Below, piece after piece: positions 1-9,389 of a stretch of 39,381 nucleotides of DNA. The notes under the pieces are model-generated. The model searched no databases, was not told where the DNA came from, and was given only the letters and a program-made list of their open reading frames with translations. Source of the stretch: Opitutaceae bacterium (GTDB lineage Bacteria; Verrucomicrobiota; Verrucomicrobiia; Opitutales; Opitutaceae); NCBI GenBank assembly GCA_030648295.1, contig JAUSID010000129.1:1-39381 (forward strand), in the 5' to 3' direction. The first letter of the stretch is position 1. Each line of letters begins with the position of its first letter. A program made the translations under genes and the position numbers.

Positions 1-119
1 AGGACCAAGGACCAAGGACCAAGGACCAAGGACCAAGGACCAAGGACCAAGGACCAAGGACCAAGGACCAAGGACCAAGGACCAAGGACCAAGGACCAAG
101 GACCAAGGACCAAGGACCA
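1..119. repeat. Heptamer tandem array (AGGACCA)x17
   Basis: Seventeen head-to-tail perfect copies of the 7-mer AGGACCA run from the first base of the window to 119, so the array may continue to the left. It lies downstream of the minus-strand ABC ATPase gene and overlaps no convincing ORF. Perfect identity between copies points to recent slippage expansion. Related heptamer-phased arrays occur near 941 and 21563. Confidence 0.95.
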
Positions 120-142
120 ACGGCGGCCGGCTACGATTTCCC

Positions 143-182
143 CCTCAATCCCTCAATCCCTCAATCCCTCAATCCCTCAATC
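143..182. repeat. Octamer tandem array (CCTCAATC)x5
   Basis: Five perfect copies of the 8-mer CCTCAATC lie between the heptamer array and the 3' end of the ABC ATPase gene (stop at 197). The array sits only 14 bases past that stop codon. No function is evident. Confidence 0.93.
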
Positions 183-196
183 GATGGCGGAGCCCG

Positions 197-901
197 TCAG
201 GCGCGCGTCGGGTCGCTCTCGACCTGCTCCTGGACGACGCGGCCGTCGAAGATGTGAATCGTCCGCTCGGCGTGGCGCGCAAAACGCGCGTCGTGCGTGA
301 CCATCACGATCGTGGCGCCCGCCTGGTGCAGCTCGGCCAGCAGCTGCATCACCGAATCGCCGTTTTTCGAGTCGAGATTGCCGGTAGGCTCGTCCGCGAG
401 CAGCACGGCGGGTTTGCCCGCGAGCGCGCGTGCCACGGCGACGCGTTGCTGCTGGCCGCCGGAAAGCTGGGAAGGCAGATGCTTCGCGCGGTGGGCCATC
501 CCGACTTTTTCCAGCGCCTGCGTCACGGCCGCTTTCCGCTCCGCCGCGGGCATCCCGCGATAGGTGAGCGGCAGCTCGACATTCTCATACACCGTCAGGT
601 CGCCGATGAGATTGAACGACTGGAAAATGAAACCGATCTCGCGGTTTCGGATCCGCGCGCGTTCCGGCAGCGAGAGGTGCTGGACCGGCCGGCCGTTGAG
701 CACGTAGGTGCCGTCGGTCGGCGAGTCGAGCAGACCGAGAATCGAAAGCAGCGTGGACTTGCCGCAGCCGGACGGACCGGCGATCGAGACGTATTCGCCC
801 TGGCGGATCTCGAGATGGATGCCGGAGAGCGCGTGGGTTTCGACTTCGTCGGTGAGAAAGACCTTGGTGACGCCTTCGAGTTTGATCAGGGAGTCGGACA
901 T
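197..901 (-). CDS. ABC transporter ATP-binding protein, MacB/LolD type
   Basis: This 234-residue nucleotide-binding subunit should power an FtsX-fold permease that works with the adaptor encoded upstream at 1184-2437. It carries a Walker A motif (GPSGCGKST, about residues 42-50), a Q-loop in [10 protein letters not shown], the signature [15 protein letters not shown], Walker [13 protein letters not shown] and the H-loop in VTHD. The QSFNL and GNLD forms are typical of the LolD/MacB/FtsE branch. Length is normal for a stand-alone ATPase. The ATG at 901 gives the usual short N-terminus. No permease lies between the stop and the window edge, so it is probably just outside. Substrate cannot be told; efflux of drugs or peptides, or lipoprotein-like traffic, are possible. 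Confidence 0.93.
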   Translation of the reverse strand: MSDSLIKLEGVTKVFLTDEVETHALSGIHLEIRQGEYVSIAGPSGCGKSTLLSILGLLDSPTDGTYVLNGRPVQHLSLPERARIRNREIGFIFQSFNLIGDLTVYENVELPLTYRGMPAAERKAAVTQALEKVGMAHRAKHLPSQLSGGQQQRVAVARALAGKPAVLLADEPTGNLDSKNGDSVMQLLAELHQAGATIVMVTHDARFARHAERTIHIFDGRVVQEQVESDPTRA

Positions 902-940
902 GGTGGGGTGCGTGGGTTTCGGGTTTCGCGTTGCGGTTCA

Positions 941-1015
941 GTTCTGGGTTCAGGGTTCTGAGTTCTGAGTTCTGGGTTCTGGGTTTTGGGTTCTGAGTTT
1001 GGGGTTCTGGGTTGT
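941..1015. repeat. Degenerate heptamer array (GGGTTCT/GAGTTCT)
   Basis: About ten 7-base units with the core G(G/A)GTTCT follow one another, with occasional one-base slips and T/C variants, in the 282-base gap between the adaptor and ABC ATPase genes. On the other strand the units read AGAACCC/AGAACTC, the same units as in the array at 21563-21675. The array lies inside the presumed transcript, roughly 40 bases upstream of the ATPase start. Confidence 0.88.
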
Positions 1016-1023
1016 GCGGGAAA

Positions 1024-1101
1024 CTATCCTCGCCCACCTCCGGACGAATCGGCGGCGACGACGACAACGAGCAGAACAAGGACGAGACTGACGACGATCA
1101 T
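1024..1101 (-). CDS. Possible 25-residue hydrophobic peptide
   Basis: An ATG at 1101 opens a 25-codon frame whose product has about sixteen mostly Val/Leu residues (MIVVSLVLVLLVVVVAA) and then a short polar tail, DSSGGGRG, ending at TAG. It would be a single-pass membrane peptide. It sits between the adaptor and ATPase genes on the same strand. There is no clear ribosome binding site, and the DNA is a simple GTC/GCC-rich stretch, so chance is a real alternative. Conservation in relatives would decide. Confidence 0.25.
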   Translation of the reverse strand: MIVVSLVLVLLVVVVAADSSGGGRG

Positions 1102-1183
1102 GGCAGGACGAGCAATGGAGGGATGGTTCGAAAACACGTGAGCCCGCGGGAAGTTACCGGGGAGTTTCATTTTCGGCCGCAGA

Positions 1184-2437
1184 TCAGTTGAGTTTCACGC
1201 GATCGTTCGCGTCCCATTGCGACATGTCGGAAAGGATCACGCGATCGCCGGGTACGAGGCCCTTGACGATCTCGATCGTATTCACGGAGCTGCGACCGAG
1301 CTGTACCTGCGTCCGCGTCGCGTAGACGCCGTCCGCATCGAGCTTGAAGATTCCGACCGTGCTGCGCTCCTGGCCGAAGGCCGGGCGGCCGACGTACACG
1401 ACCTCGTCGAGACGTTCCAGCTCGATCGTGCCGTCGACCGACAGGTCGGGCCGGGCGCCGCGGGGAAGCTCGCCTTCGAGGAAGACATCGACGGTGACGG
1501 TGCCGTTCTGCACCGATGGATCCACGCGGGCCACCTTGCCCGCGACGATCCCGTTGCGTGTGTCGACCTGCGCGAGCTGGCCGATCTGGATGTCCTTGGC
1601 CTGCGTTTCGGCGACACGAATCTCGGCTTTCAAGCGGGTGGGGTTGGCGACGCGCGCGAGATTGCTGCCCGGTTGGACCTGCTGGCCGACATCGACGGGC
1701 ATCAATTGCAACACGCCGTTCATGCCGGCGCGGACTGCCAGGGCGTCGAGTTCGTCGTGGCGAAGTTTGGCCAGCGCGCGGAAGCGGTCGACTTCCGCTT
1801 TTTTCACGGCGAGTTGCGGCGCGATCATGTCGTTCGCGAACCGGAAGCGTTTCTGTTCGATTTCGTGGCGCGTCGCGGCCTGCTCGGCGCGAACCTTCGA
1901 CAGCCGGAGGTCGAGGGACGAAACAAGTCCGTCCTTGTACAGCGCGTCATTCACCTCGGCGCTGAGCCGCGTCAGCTCGTAGTCCGCCTTGGCCGAGGCC
2001 GCGAGCGACTCCGCCTGGAGCACGCCACTCTTGAGCGACACCTCGAGATTGAGCAGTTCGGCCTCCGCGGCCTTGAACTGCGAGTCGGCATTTGCCGCCG
2101 CCTGCTCGACGTCGGGATTGGTGAGGTGGAGAATGACGCTGTCGGGCGTGACGGTCGCGCCGGGGCGGAGGACGATCTTGTCGACGCGGCCCTGCGTGCG
2201 CGCGGCAATCCATCGGATCTCCTCGGGCACGAGTGTGCCGAGCCCGCGGACCTGGCGCAGCATCTGGCCCCGTTTCACCGTGTCGATCCACACCAGGTTC
2301 CGCTCCACGCTGGGTGCGGCGGGCTTGAGCCGTGCCAGTCCCACGGTGATCCCGATCAGGGCGAGCGCGCCAACCGCACCGTAAATGATGCGCTTTTTTC
2401 GTTTCGCCTTGGATTGGTCGGGGCGTGGGATGTCCAT
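1184..2437 (-). CDS. Efflux periplasmic adaptor (HlyD/MacA-type membrane fusion protein)
   Basis: This 417-residue adaptor should link the inner-membrane ABC transporter to an outer-membrane channel. A basic N-terminus (KAKRKKR) precedes one membrane anchor (IIYGAVGALALIGITVGLA, about residues 17-35). Then come a split lipoyl/barrel-sandwich segment (GRVDKIVLRPGATVTPDSVI and GMNGVLQLMPVDVGQQVQPG), a long coiled-coil hairpin of about 130 residues between them, and a beta-barrel domain (RLKAEIRVAETQAKDIQIGQ). The C-terminal GLVPGDRVILSD matches the membrane-proximal domain of the family. A sigma-54-like promoter lies directly upstream, which would give a leader of only about 7 bases. The order regulator, kinase, adaptor, ATPase fits a signal-induced pump. 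Confidence 0.92.
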   Translation of the reverse strand: MDIPRPDQSKAKRKKRIIYGAVGALALIGITVGLARLKPAAPSVERNLVWIDTVKRGQMLRQVRGLGTLVPEEIRWIAARTQGRVDKIVLRPGATVTPDSVILHLTNPDVEQAAANADSQFKAAEAELLNLEVSLKSGVLQAESLAASAKADYELTRLSAEVNDALYKDGLVSSLDLRLSKVRAEQAATRHEIEQKRFRFANDMIAPQLAVKKAEVDRFRALAKLRHDELDALAVRAGMNGVLQLMPVDVGQQVQPGSNLARVANPTRLKAEIRVAETQAKDIQIGQLAQVDTRNGIVAGKVARVDPSVQNGTVTVDVFLEGELPRGARPDLSVDGTIELERLDEVVYVGRPAFGQERSTVGIFKLDADGVYATRTQVQLGRSSVNTIEIVKGLVPGDRVILSDMSQWDANDRVKLN

Positions 2438-2454
2438 GTTTCGTCCGTGCTATT

Positions 2455-2470
2455 TGCAGCGCTTGTGCCA
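2455..2470 (-). promoter_or_regulatory. Candidate sigma-54 (-24/-12) promoter of the efflux genes
   Basis: On the minus strand the sequence TGGCACAAGCGCTGCA has the invariant GG (2469-2468) and GC (2457-2456) separated by exactly ten bases. The -24 half TGGCAC is perfect, and the -12 half CTGCA differs from TTGCA at one base. The predicted start is about 2444, only 7 bases before the adaptor ATG at 2437. The neighbouring regulator is a sigma-54 activator. The very short leader is the main reason for doubt. Confidence 0.6.
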
Positions 2471-2567
2471 AGCGGCAGGTTTGTCACTAAGCAGCTGCAC
2501 GACAGGAGGAAAAACATTTCGGTCGGGATTGGGCGGACGGCTTCGAAGTCGAAGCTGGGATTGCACC

Positions 2568-2584
2568 GTCCCACAAATGGGAAC
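2568..2584. promoter_or_regulatory. Candidate activator-binding dyad (TCCC-N6-GGGA)
   Basis: The inverted repeat TCCCACAAATGGGA (2569-2582) is centred about 130 bases upstream of the predicted sigma-54 start, the usual distance for an enhancer bound by an NtrC-family activator. The same TCCC-N6-GGGA layout recurs at 5625-5638 upstream of the activator gene. Function is inferred from position and symmetry only. Confidence 0.45.
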
Positions 2585-2680
2585 TCTGGCATCGATTCAC
2601 TGGCACCGGCTTCCATCCCATGATTTGACCGCTGAGAACCGCATAAAGGCAGTCGGTGCGTCGCACTGCAACCAACGGCG

Positions 2681-4027
2681 CTACGCCGGCAGCCGCAGCG
2701 TCGCGATGCAGCCGGACGCGTTGTCGCGGTTCACGAGGGTCAGCGTGCCGCCGTGGTTCTCCGCGATTTGCCGGCAAAGCACGAGGCCGATGCCGCTGCC
2801 TTCAGCTTTCGTGGTAAAGAACGGCACAAAGAGATTCGTGGCCTGGGCAATCCCAGGACCATCGTCCTCCACAAAAACGTCGACCGCACCCTGACTTCTT
2901 CTCCAGCCGAGCCGGACGCCGGCGTCGGCGCGACCGGTCGCGCGCTGCTCCAGCGTCGCTTCGACGGCATTCTTGACGAGATTGATTACGAGTTGCTCGA
3001 GCTGCGCCGCGTCACAGGCCAGGCTGACGTCGGGGCTGTCGAGCACGTTGACGTGCAGCCGCGTCTCGAGGGCAATCACACGATGGATGAGCGGCCGTAA
3101 TTCGGCGGGGGCCAGGGTCGGTTGCGGCAGGCGGGCGAGCCGCGCGTAGGCGTGCATGAACCGCGCCAGGCTTTCGGCGCGGGCGCCGATGATATCCAGG
3201 CCGCTGCGCATGTCCTCCTCCCAATCGGGCGGACGTCGCGAGCTCCGCAGCATCGTGTTCAGGCTGCCGGCGATTGATTTGATCGGCGCGAGCGAGTTGT
3301 TGAGTTCGTGGCCCAGCACGCGGACGATCCGCTGCCACGCCTGAAGCTCCTCCTCGCGCAACGTCCGGCTTAAATCGGCGATGACGACAAGTTGATGCGG
3401 CCGGCCGCCCTCGCGAAACTCGCTGCGCCGCATTCCCCATCGCCCGCTGGCTCCGGGAAAGTGGAGCGAAAGCAGTCGCGCGGGTTCGCCCACGAGGCAG
3501 TCGGCAAGCCCGATTTCCGCGGCATCGCGGCCGAGGATGCGTTCGGCGGGTTTGCGCAGCAGCACCTGGGCGGCGTGGTTGGCCAGCCGCAGCTTGCGAT
3601 CCGCATCGAAGGCGAAAATGGCGATGTTGATTTCCTCCATCACGGTGCGGAGCAGCGTGGTGGCTTCGAGCGCGCTCAACCGCTGCTCCTGCAACGTGCG
3701 ACTGAGCGTGTTGATCTCCGCCATCACGTCCCCCAGCGGCTCATCGCGCCGCGCGCCGCGCGCGCGAATGGCGAAGTCACCTTCGCGCAGCGCCGAGAGC
3801 AGGTTGGCCATCGTCTGCAATGGCCGGATCACGCGACCCTGGACGGAGAGGGCGAAGCCGAACCAGAAAAGGCCGATGACCAGGGTCAGCGTCCATTGTA
3901 CCTTCGGCGACTGGTCACCGAACCAGAGGAAACCGAGCGAGACGAGCACCGCCGGAAGGCCCGCCAGTAATGTATAAATCAATACGAGCTGGTCGTGGGT
4001 CAGCCGGCGGCGGTGGGGCGGGGGCAT
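2681..4027 (-). CDS. Membrane sensor histidine kinase (HAMP-PAS-HisKA-HATPase)
   Basis: This 448-residue sensor kinase has two close transmembrane helices (about residues 13-36 and 45-62) with almost no periplasmic loop, suggesting it senses a membrane or cytoplasmic cue. A HAMP-like linker (VIRPLQTMANLLSALREGDF) and a PAS domain (about 120-225) follow. The phosphoacceptor H-box is VLGHELNNSLAPI with His240. The ATPase domain has an N-box (LVINLVKNAVEAT), a G1 box (VEDDGPGI), an F-box (FVPFFTTK) and a G2 box (GSGIGLVLCRQI). The HELNNSLAPI box and domain order resemble NtrY-type kinases that pair with sigma-54 response regulators. It lies 49 bases downstream of its likely partner at 4077-5444. 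Confidence 0.92.
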   Translation of the reverse strand: MPPPHRRRLTHDQLVLIYTLLAGLPAVLVSLGFLWFGDQSPKVQWTLTLVIGLFWFGFALSVQGRVIRPLQTMANLLSALREGDFAIRARGARRDEPLGDVMAEINTLSRTLQEQRLSALEATTLLRTVMEEINIAIFAFDADRKLRLANHAAQVLLRKPAERILGRDAAEIGLADCLVGEPARLLSLHFPGASGRWGMRRSEFREGGRPHQLVVIADLSRTLREEELQAWQRIVRVLGHELNNSLAPIKSIAGSLNTMLRSSRRPPDWEEDMRSGLDIIGARAESLARFMHAYARLARLPQPTLAPAELRPLIHRVIALETRLHVNVLDSPDVSLACDAAQLEQLVINLVKNAVEATLEQRATGRADAGVRLGWRRSQGAVDVFVEDDGPGIAQATNLFVPFFTTKAEGSGIGLVLCRQIAENHGGTLTLVNRDNASGCIATLRLPA

Positions 4028-4076
4028 CTTGGTTCAGCCGCAAACAGCAGCGCAGGCGGCAACGAGTGCCATCGCT

Positions 4077-5444
<1,368 letters not shown>

Positions 5445-5618
5445 GGGGACTTTATGACGGGCCAGGCGGGTGGCGTGTCAAGGGATGGCCCATGCAGCCA
5501 GCGGGTGGTCGGCCTTCTTCATCGTCCGGTCAGCGGCCCGTGCTGCGTCGATCGTAAACCGGCCGAGCGGCGACCGGGTCGTTCCGTAGTCCGCTTGAAG
5601 GACGAGAAGAATGGGAAA

Positions 5619-5638
5619 TGGCATTCCCATTGCCGGGA
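5619..5638. promoter_or_regulatory. Dyad TCCC-N6-GGGA overlapping a sigma-54-like GG-N10-GC element
   Basis: In the 477-base gap between the divergently transcribed regulator and pseudopilin genes, TCCC-N6-GGGA occupies 5625-5638. It overlaps TGGCATTCCCATTGCC (5619-5634), which has GG and GC ten bases apart on the plus strand and would point toward the pseudopilin operon. An 8-bp hairpin (5610-5631) covers the same bases. The overlap makes it unlikely that all readings are functional. I see no gene in the rest of this gap. Confidence 0.35.
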
Positions 5639-5826
5639 CGTTGGGATGGCTCGGGCCGTCGTCCATGGCAGACGCAGGCCTGACGGCTCCATTTATCAAT
5701 CTCGTCGCCGATCCGAGACCTATTGGTTGCGAAAAGGCCGAGGCGTTACTCCCAGTGCTGGCCAAGATCTCAACCCAATTTAGGTGAACAACGAACTCAG
5801 TGTTTGCCGCACCAAATGCGGAGAAT

Positions 5827-5910
5827 ACGTAGCGCTCCTACGTGTTTCCCTAACTCCTGATCCCTTGACCCGTTGTAACTCCCTAGGAAGCGTAGGGGCC
5901 CAACCCTACG
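5827..5910. repeat. Two small CGTAG/CTACG hairpins before the pseudopilin operon
   Basis: Two short inverted repeats lie in the leader region: ACGTAG-CGCTC-CTACGT (5827-5843) and CGTAGGG-GCCCAA-CCCTACG (5891-5910). Both use CGTAG/CTACG arms, so they may be copies of one palindromic element. The second ends 11 bases before the first pseudopilin ATG and could cover its ribosome binding site. It does not match the c-di-GMP riboswitch consensus known for pilin leaders. Confidence 0.55.
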
Positions 5911-5921
5911 GGCGTATCCGT

Positions 5922-6398
5922 ATGAACCGTAACAAGAGACCCCCCCGAAACGGCGGCTTCACTTTGGTGGAAGTCATGTTTGCGGCTGTGGTCATGGCGC
6001 TGGCCATCGTCGGCATGATCCAAGCGTTGGTTTCCGGTTCGGAGATGCTCGATTTGTCGCGCAAGCAGACCATCGCGGCGCAGATCATCCATGGTCAAAT
6101 CGATCATGTGCGATTGAAAAACTGGACGGAAATCTCCGCGTGGGCCGCGAGCGCAACGGCCGAGGTCGACGCCAGCAACCAGTCTACGAATACGGCGGCC
6201 GGTTTCGAGTTTGGCGCCCAAATACCCGCCATCAGCAAGGAATTCACCTGCACGCGGACGATCAGTACCGTGCGGACGGACCTCAAGAAACTGACGTACA
6301 CGGTCACGTGGCGTGGGAACACCGGACGCACGTATTCACGGAGTGGTTCCACTTACGTCGGCAGGAACGGGCTGTATGTCACCTACCAGCGCTCATAA
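5922..6398 (+). CDS. Type IV pilin-like minor pseudopilin (PilV/GspI-like)
   Basis: The 158-residue product starts with a prepilin leader ending in Gly, followed by FTLVEVMFAAVVMALAIVG. This is the cleavage/methylation motif G|FxxxE with Glu at +5, then the hydrophobic assembly helix. The ATG at 5922 gives a normal short leader (MNRNKRPPRNGG); an in-frame start 46 codons upstream would bury it and is rejected. Size and first position before GspJ- and GspK-like genes suggest the PilV/GspI class. The next gene starts 23 bases before this stop codon. Processing would need PilD, not seen here. Confidence 0.88.
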   Translation: MNRNKRPPRNGGFTLVEVMFAAVVMALAIVGMIQALVSGSEMLDLSRKQTIAAQIIHGQIDHVRLKNWTEISAWAASATAEVDASNQSTNTAAGFEFGAQIPAISKEFTCTRTISTVRTDLKKLTYTVTWRGNTGRTYSRSGSTYVGRNGLYVTYQRS

Positions 6399-6921
6399 CC
6401 GCGGCGTTCGTGGCTTCACGATGACCGAGCTCCTGGTGGCGCTCAGTCTGTCGGCGATCATTTTCGCCGCGGTTTTCAGTGCCTATATTTTTCTGGGCCG
6501 CAATCTCACGCGGCTGGTGAACCTTCAGGGCCAGGAAGTCCAGAGCCGCCGGACCTTGCGGCGGTTCACGGAGGACGTGAGTGCCGCGATTGCGCTCAGC
6601 ACCGCAACGGCAACGCAGGTGGCTTTCACCAAGCCGATCTCGAGTGGCACTGCCGCAATCACGTATGGCTACTCGTCGGCGAACGGCACGCTCACCCGCA
6701 CCGATCCGTCGGGCACGCAGACCTTGCTGTCCGGCGTGACGGCATTTTCGGTCACGTATTACAATGAGACCGGCACCGCGGTGACTTCGAGCCCGCAGAG
6801 CGTGAAAGCCATCGAACTGACCTTCACGACCGCGGCGGGCAGCAATGCGTCGGGCACTCTCGCCAGCTACACCAGTGTTTCGCCTCGCGTCGTGCTCCGA
6901 AACAAGCAGGCCCTGCAATGA
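6376..6921 (+). CDS. Type IV pilin-like minor pseudopilin (PilW/GspJ-like)
   Basis: This 181-residue product begins MSPTSAHNRGVRG|FTMTELLVALSLSAIIF, a prepilin leader with Gly at -1 and Glu at +5, then a hydrophobic helix. The rest is a Thr/Ser/Ala-rich periplasmic domain typical of GspJ/PilW minor pilins. The start at 6376 overlaps the previous gene by 23 bases and the stop overlaps the next start by 4 (ATGA), so it belongs to one translationally coupled operon. A longer in-frame start at 6313 would move the prepilin motif too far in. Confidence 0.88.
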   Translation: MSPTSAHNRGVRGFTMTELLVALSLSAIIFAAVFSAYIFLGRNLTRLVNLQGQEVQSRRTLRRFTEDVSAAIALSTATATQVAFTKPISSGTAAITYGYSSANGTLTRTDPSGTQTLLSGVTAFSVTYYNETGTAVTSSPQSVKAIELTFTTAAGSNASGTLASYTSVSPRVVLRNKQALQ

Positions 6922-8240
6922 ACCGCGCGCGCCACCTTTCCCTGTCGTCGCAGCGCGGCGCCGCGTTGCTGGCGGCATTGTGCTTCGCCACCGTCCTGGT
7001 GATTGCGTTGGGCAGCTACATTAACGTGTGTTACCGGACGCTGGCGCTGAGCACGCGTTCGTTGCACAACTCGCGGAGTATCGAGTTGGCGGAGACGGGA
7101 ATGGAAGATGCCCTCTGGGCGCTGAACCAGAACGACTGGAATGGCTGGACGCTGGCCGGAACGACGGCGACCAAGACGATCACCGGCTTCAATTTCGAGC
7201 ATGGCGCCACCGGCAGCATCAGCCTGCGCGTGACGAGCTACAGCGGCGGCGGCGGAACCCGCGCGATCACCGTCACGGGCACGGTGCAGCAGCCCGATGG
7301 CTCACAGCTCGTTCGCACGCTGACCGGGTCGTCACAAGAGGCACCGTTGTTCGTGAACGCCATCGCCGCCACCACGAGCACCGTGAGCTTCAGCAGCGCC
7401 GGAGTGGTCGACAGCTATGACTCGGCCATTGGGAGCTACGGCACCCAGACGCCGGGCTATTCTGCCATCGTGGCCTCGGGCGCGGCCGCGACAACGTCGG
7501 CGACCGTTCAGCTGACGAATGCGCAGGTGAACGGCTACGTTTCGTCGCTCTACAGCAGCGGACCGTCTTATTCAACCAGTGCAAAGCTGGTGGGGCCGTC
7601 GACTCCGGTGGCGACCGCGATCGATGCCAGCCGGATTAGCACGAGCCCGTATCAGCCTGTGTTCAGCATCAAGACCGTGACGGGATCGGGCACCGTGCTG
7701 GCGAACCCGGCGACCGGTTCGACCACCAACATTGGGACGCCCGGCGCCAGTTCGCCCGAGATTTTTTACGCCACTGGTTTGAACATGACCGGGACGACGA
7801 AGATCATCGTCAATGGACCGGTGCGGATCGTGGTGAGCGGTTCATTTTATATCGGCCTCAATGGCGGCACACCCTCCATCGAGATCACCAACAACGGCAC
7901 GCTTGAAGTCTTCGTGTCGGGCGACATCGCGGTCTACGGCAGCGGCATCGACAACACGAGCCGCGACCCGAGCCGGGTGGGAATTTACGGCACCAATACG
8001 CTCACGGTGCCCGATATGAACACGACCGTGCCCTATTATGGTGTCATCTACACTCCGGCCGGGTGCTTCACCGTTGGCGGCAACAGCACCATCTACGGTG
8101 CCCTCGTGGCGAAGAAAGTGACCTTCACCGGAAGTTCGCCGGCGGTGCATTATGACGTGAATCTGCGCGAAAAGGTGTTCAGCGGAATCGACACGCCATT
8201 TGCAGTTTCGGATTGGCGCGAGTCGACGAATGATAGTTGA
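6918..8240 (+). CDS. PilX/GspK-like pilus assembly protein
   Basis: This 440-residue protein begins with a short basic stretch, then RGAALLAALCFATVLVIALGSY, a pilin-like N-terminal helix lacking Glu at +5, as is normal for GspK and common in PilX-like tip proteins. The body is Thr/Ser/Gly-rich. The C-terminal half (about residues 270-420) has repeated short beta-strand patterns such as GPVRIVVSGSFYIGL, NGTLEVFVSGDIAVYGSG and GVIYTPAGCFTVGGNSTIYG, resembling a right-handed beta-solenoid. I infer that it caps or initiates the pseudopilus and carries a large surface domain. It overlaps its upstream neighbour by 4 bases. Confidence 0.78.
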   Translation: MNRARHLSLSSQRGAALLAALCFATVLVIALGSYINVCYRTLALSTRSLHNSRSIELAETGMEDALWALNQNDWNGWTLAGTTATKTITGFNFEHGATGSISLRVTSYSGGGGTRAITVTGTVQQPDGSQLVRTLTGSSQEAPLFVNAIAATTSTVSFSSAGVVDSYDSAIGSYGTQTPGYSAIVASGAAATTSATVQLTNAQVNGYVSSLYSSGPSYSTSAKLVGPSTPVATAIDASRISTSPYQPVFSIKTVTGSGTVLANPATGSTTNIGTPGASSPEIFYATGLNMTGTTKIIVNGPVRIVVSGSFYIGLNGGTPSIEITNNGTLEVFVSGDIAVYGSGIDNTSRDPSRVGIYGTNTLTVPDMNTTVPYYGVIYTPAGCFTVGGNSTIYGALVAKKVTFTGSSPAVHYDVNLREKVFSGIDTPFAVSDWRESTNDS

Positions 8241-8315
8241 TCCCGGCGCGCTCTCCAGCCTCCGCGCGCAACGGGTTTTTCGGGCCAGCGGGCGGCGGCG
8301 GCGGGCTTAAACTCC

Positions 8316-9389
8316 ATGGCTGCCTTATCCCTGCTGGCACGTAAGAAACGCCACGCGGTTCTCTGCAACTTGACCGACCACGTGTTGCACGTGGCGCGGA
8401 TCTCGCGGCTGGACGAACGTCCCGTGCTGGTCGACTCGTTCGCCGAACTGCCGCTGGGCGATGACGCGGCGCTGGCCCAATGGCTGGAGGCCACGTTTCC
8501 CGATCGCGGGCCCGGCTACATGCCGGCGTATTGCGGATTTCACCCGCCGGAACGCGTGCTCGTGCGGGAGAACATCAACACCCGGCGGCTGGAGGAATCG
8601 AACTACCTGGAAAATCTGCTGGCCGAGAGCGCCAAGCTGACCGCGGTCAAGGATTGGCAGGTGTGCGCGCTCCAGCCGACCGACGGCGTGGAATTCAACG
8701 CCAACATCCCGTCGCGGCCGGGCCTTTTGTTTGGCGTCCCGCGTTCCGCTGCGCGGGAAACGCAACAGCGGTTGTGCCGCGCCGGCCTGCTTCCCCGCCG
8801 CCTCGAGCTGGGCTCGGTGGCGCTGCTGGGGGCGCTGACGCGCCATCTGCGTGACGCCGCCTATGCCAACGCCGTGGTCGCCTGCGAAATTGGCCGCACG
8901 CAGACGAGAATCTATTTCCTGGCCCGGGATGGCGTCCACACCCCGCCGCCGCTCCCGCACGGGCTGCGTTCGATCGAGGAATCGGCCATGAAGGAGCTTG
9001 GTGTCCCTGACGTCGCCAGTGCACGGATACAGCTCGAAAACCCGGCGGAGGAGCTGCGCAGCCACAGCCGGCGGCTCGTGCGCATGCTGACCCGGCACCT
9101 GAAGCCGGCCATCGACTATTTCGAGATGCAGACCGGCCAGCCCATCGGGGCGTTGTTCTGCGCGCACCTCCCCGCAACCCTCGGCTGGCTGGAGGAGGCG
9201 TTGAGCAGCGCGGTCGAACTCGAATTTCTCGTGCCCGATTATGCCACGGGGTTGGGCTTGATTGGCCTCGAGCTCGCGCCCGACGCCGCCTTTCCGCATC
9301 GCTCGTGGTTCCAGGCGTTGAGCCTGGTGGGTGAACTCGCCGTCGCCGCCGCCCCTGCCGCCCCTGCCGCCCATGAAGCGAAAACGTGA
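8316..9389 (+). CDS. PilM/GspL-like cytoplasmic assembly protein
   Basis: The 357-residue product has no signal peptide or membrane helix. Its pattern suits the actin-like ATPase fold of PilM and the cytoplasmic part of GspL: a first strand HAVLCNLTDHVLHVARISR, and a second-domain strand VVACEIGRTQTRIYFLARDG in place of the second phosphate loop. It is followed by genes for PilN-, PilO- and PilP-like proteins in the canonical pilMNOP order. It would form the cytoplasmic ring that holds PilN. Sequence identity to known PilM is weak by eye, so position carries much of the call. Its last bases overlap the next gene. Confidence 0.72.
   Translation: MAALSLLARKKRHAVLCNLTDHVLHVARISRLDERPVLVDSFAELPLGDDAALAQWLEATFPDRGPGYMPAYCGFHPPERVLVRENINTRRLEESNYLENLLAESAKLTAVKDWQVCALQPTDGVEFNANIPSRPGLLFGVPRSAARETQQRLCRAGLLPRRLELGSVALLGALTRHLRDAAYANAVVACEIGRTQTRIYFLARDGVHTPPPLPHGLRSIEESAMKELGVPDVASARIQLENPAEELRSHSRRLVRMLTRHLKPAIDYFEMQTGQPIGALFCAHLPATLGWLEEALSSAVELEFLVPDYATGLGLIGLELAPDAAFPHRSWFQALSLVGELAVAAAPAAPAAHEAKT

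Noticed and set aside
1-182. CRISPR array
   Set aside because: The repeats are directly contiguous 7- and 8-mers without spacers; no cas genes are present.
585-1079. 164-residue minus-strand ORF over the ATPase start and heptamer array
   Set aside because: Out of frame with the ABC ATPase and built partly from the repeat; no homology.
1217-2623. 468-residue plus-strand ORF over the adaptor gene
   Set aside because: It is the antisense shadow of a well-recognised adaptor; composition is Arg/Gly/Ala-rich and no domain is visible.
5619-5634. A sure sigma-54 promoter for the pseudopilin operon
   Set aside because: The element overlaps a dyad and hairpin and lies nearly 300 bases before the first gene; kept only as a low-confidence site.
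5478-5765. 95-residue minus-strand ORF upstream of the regulator
   Set aside because: No ribosome binding site, domain or hydrophobic pattern; it covers the presumed regulatory region.
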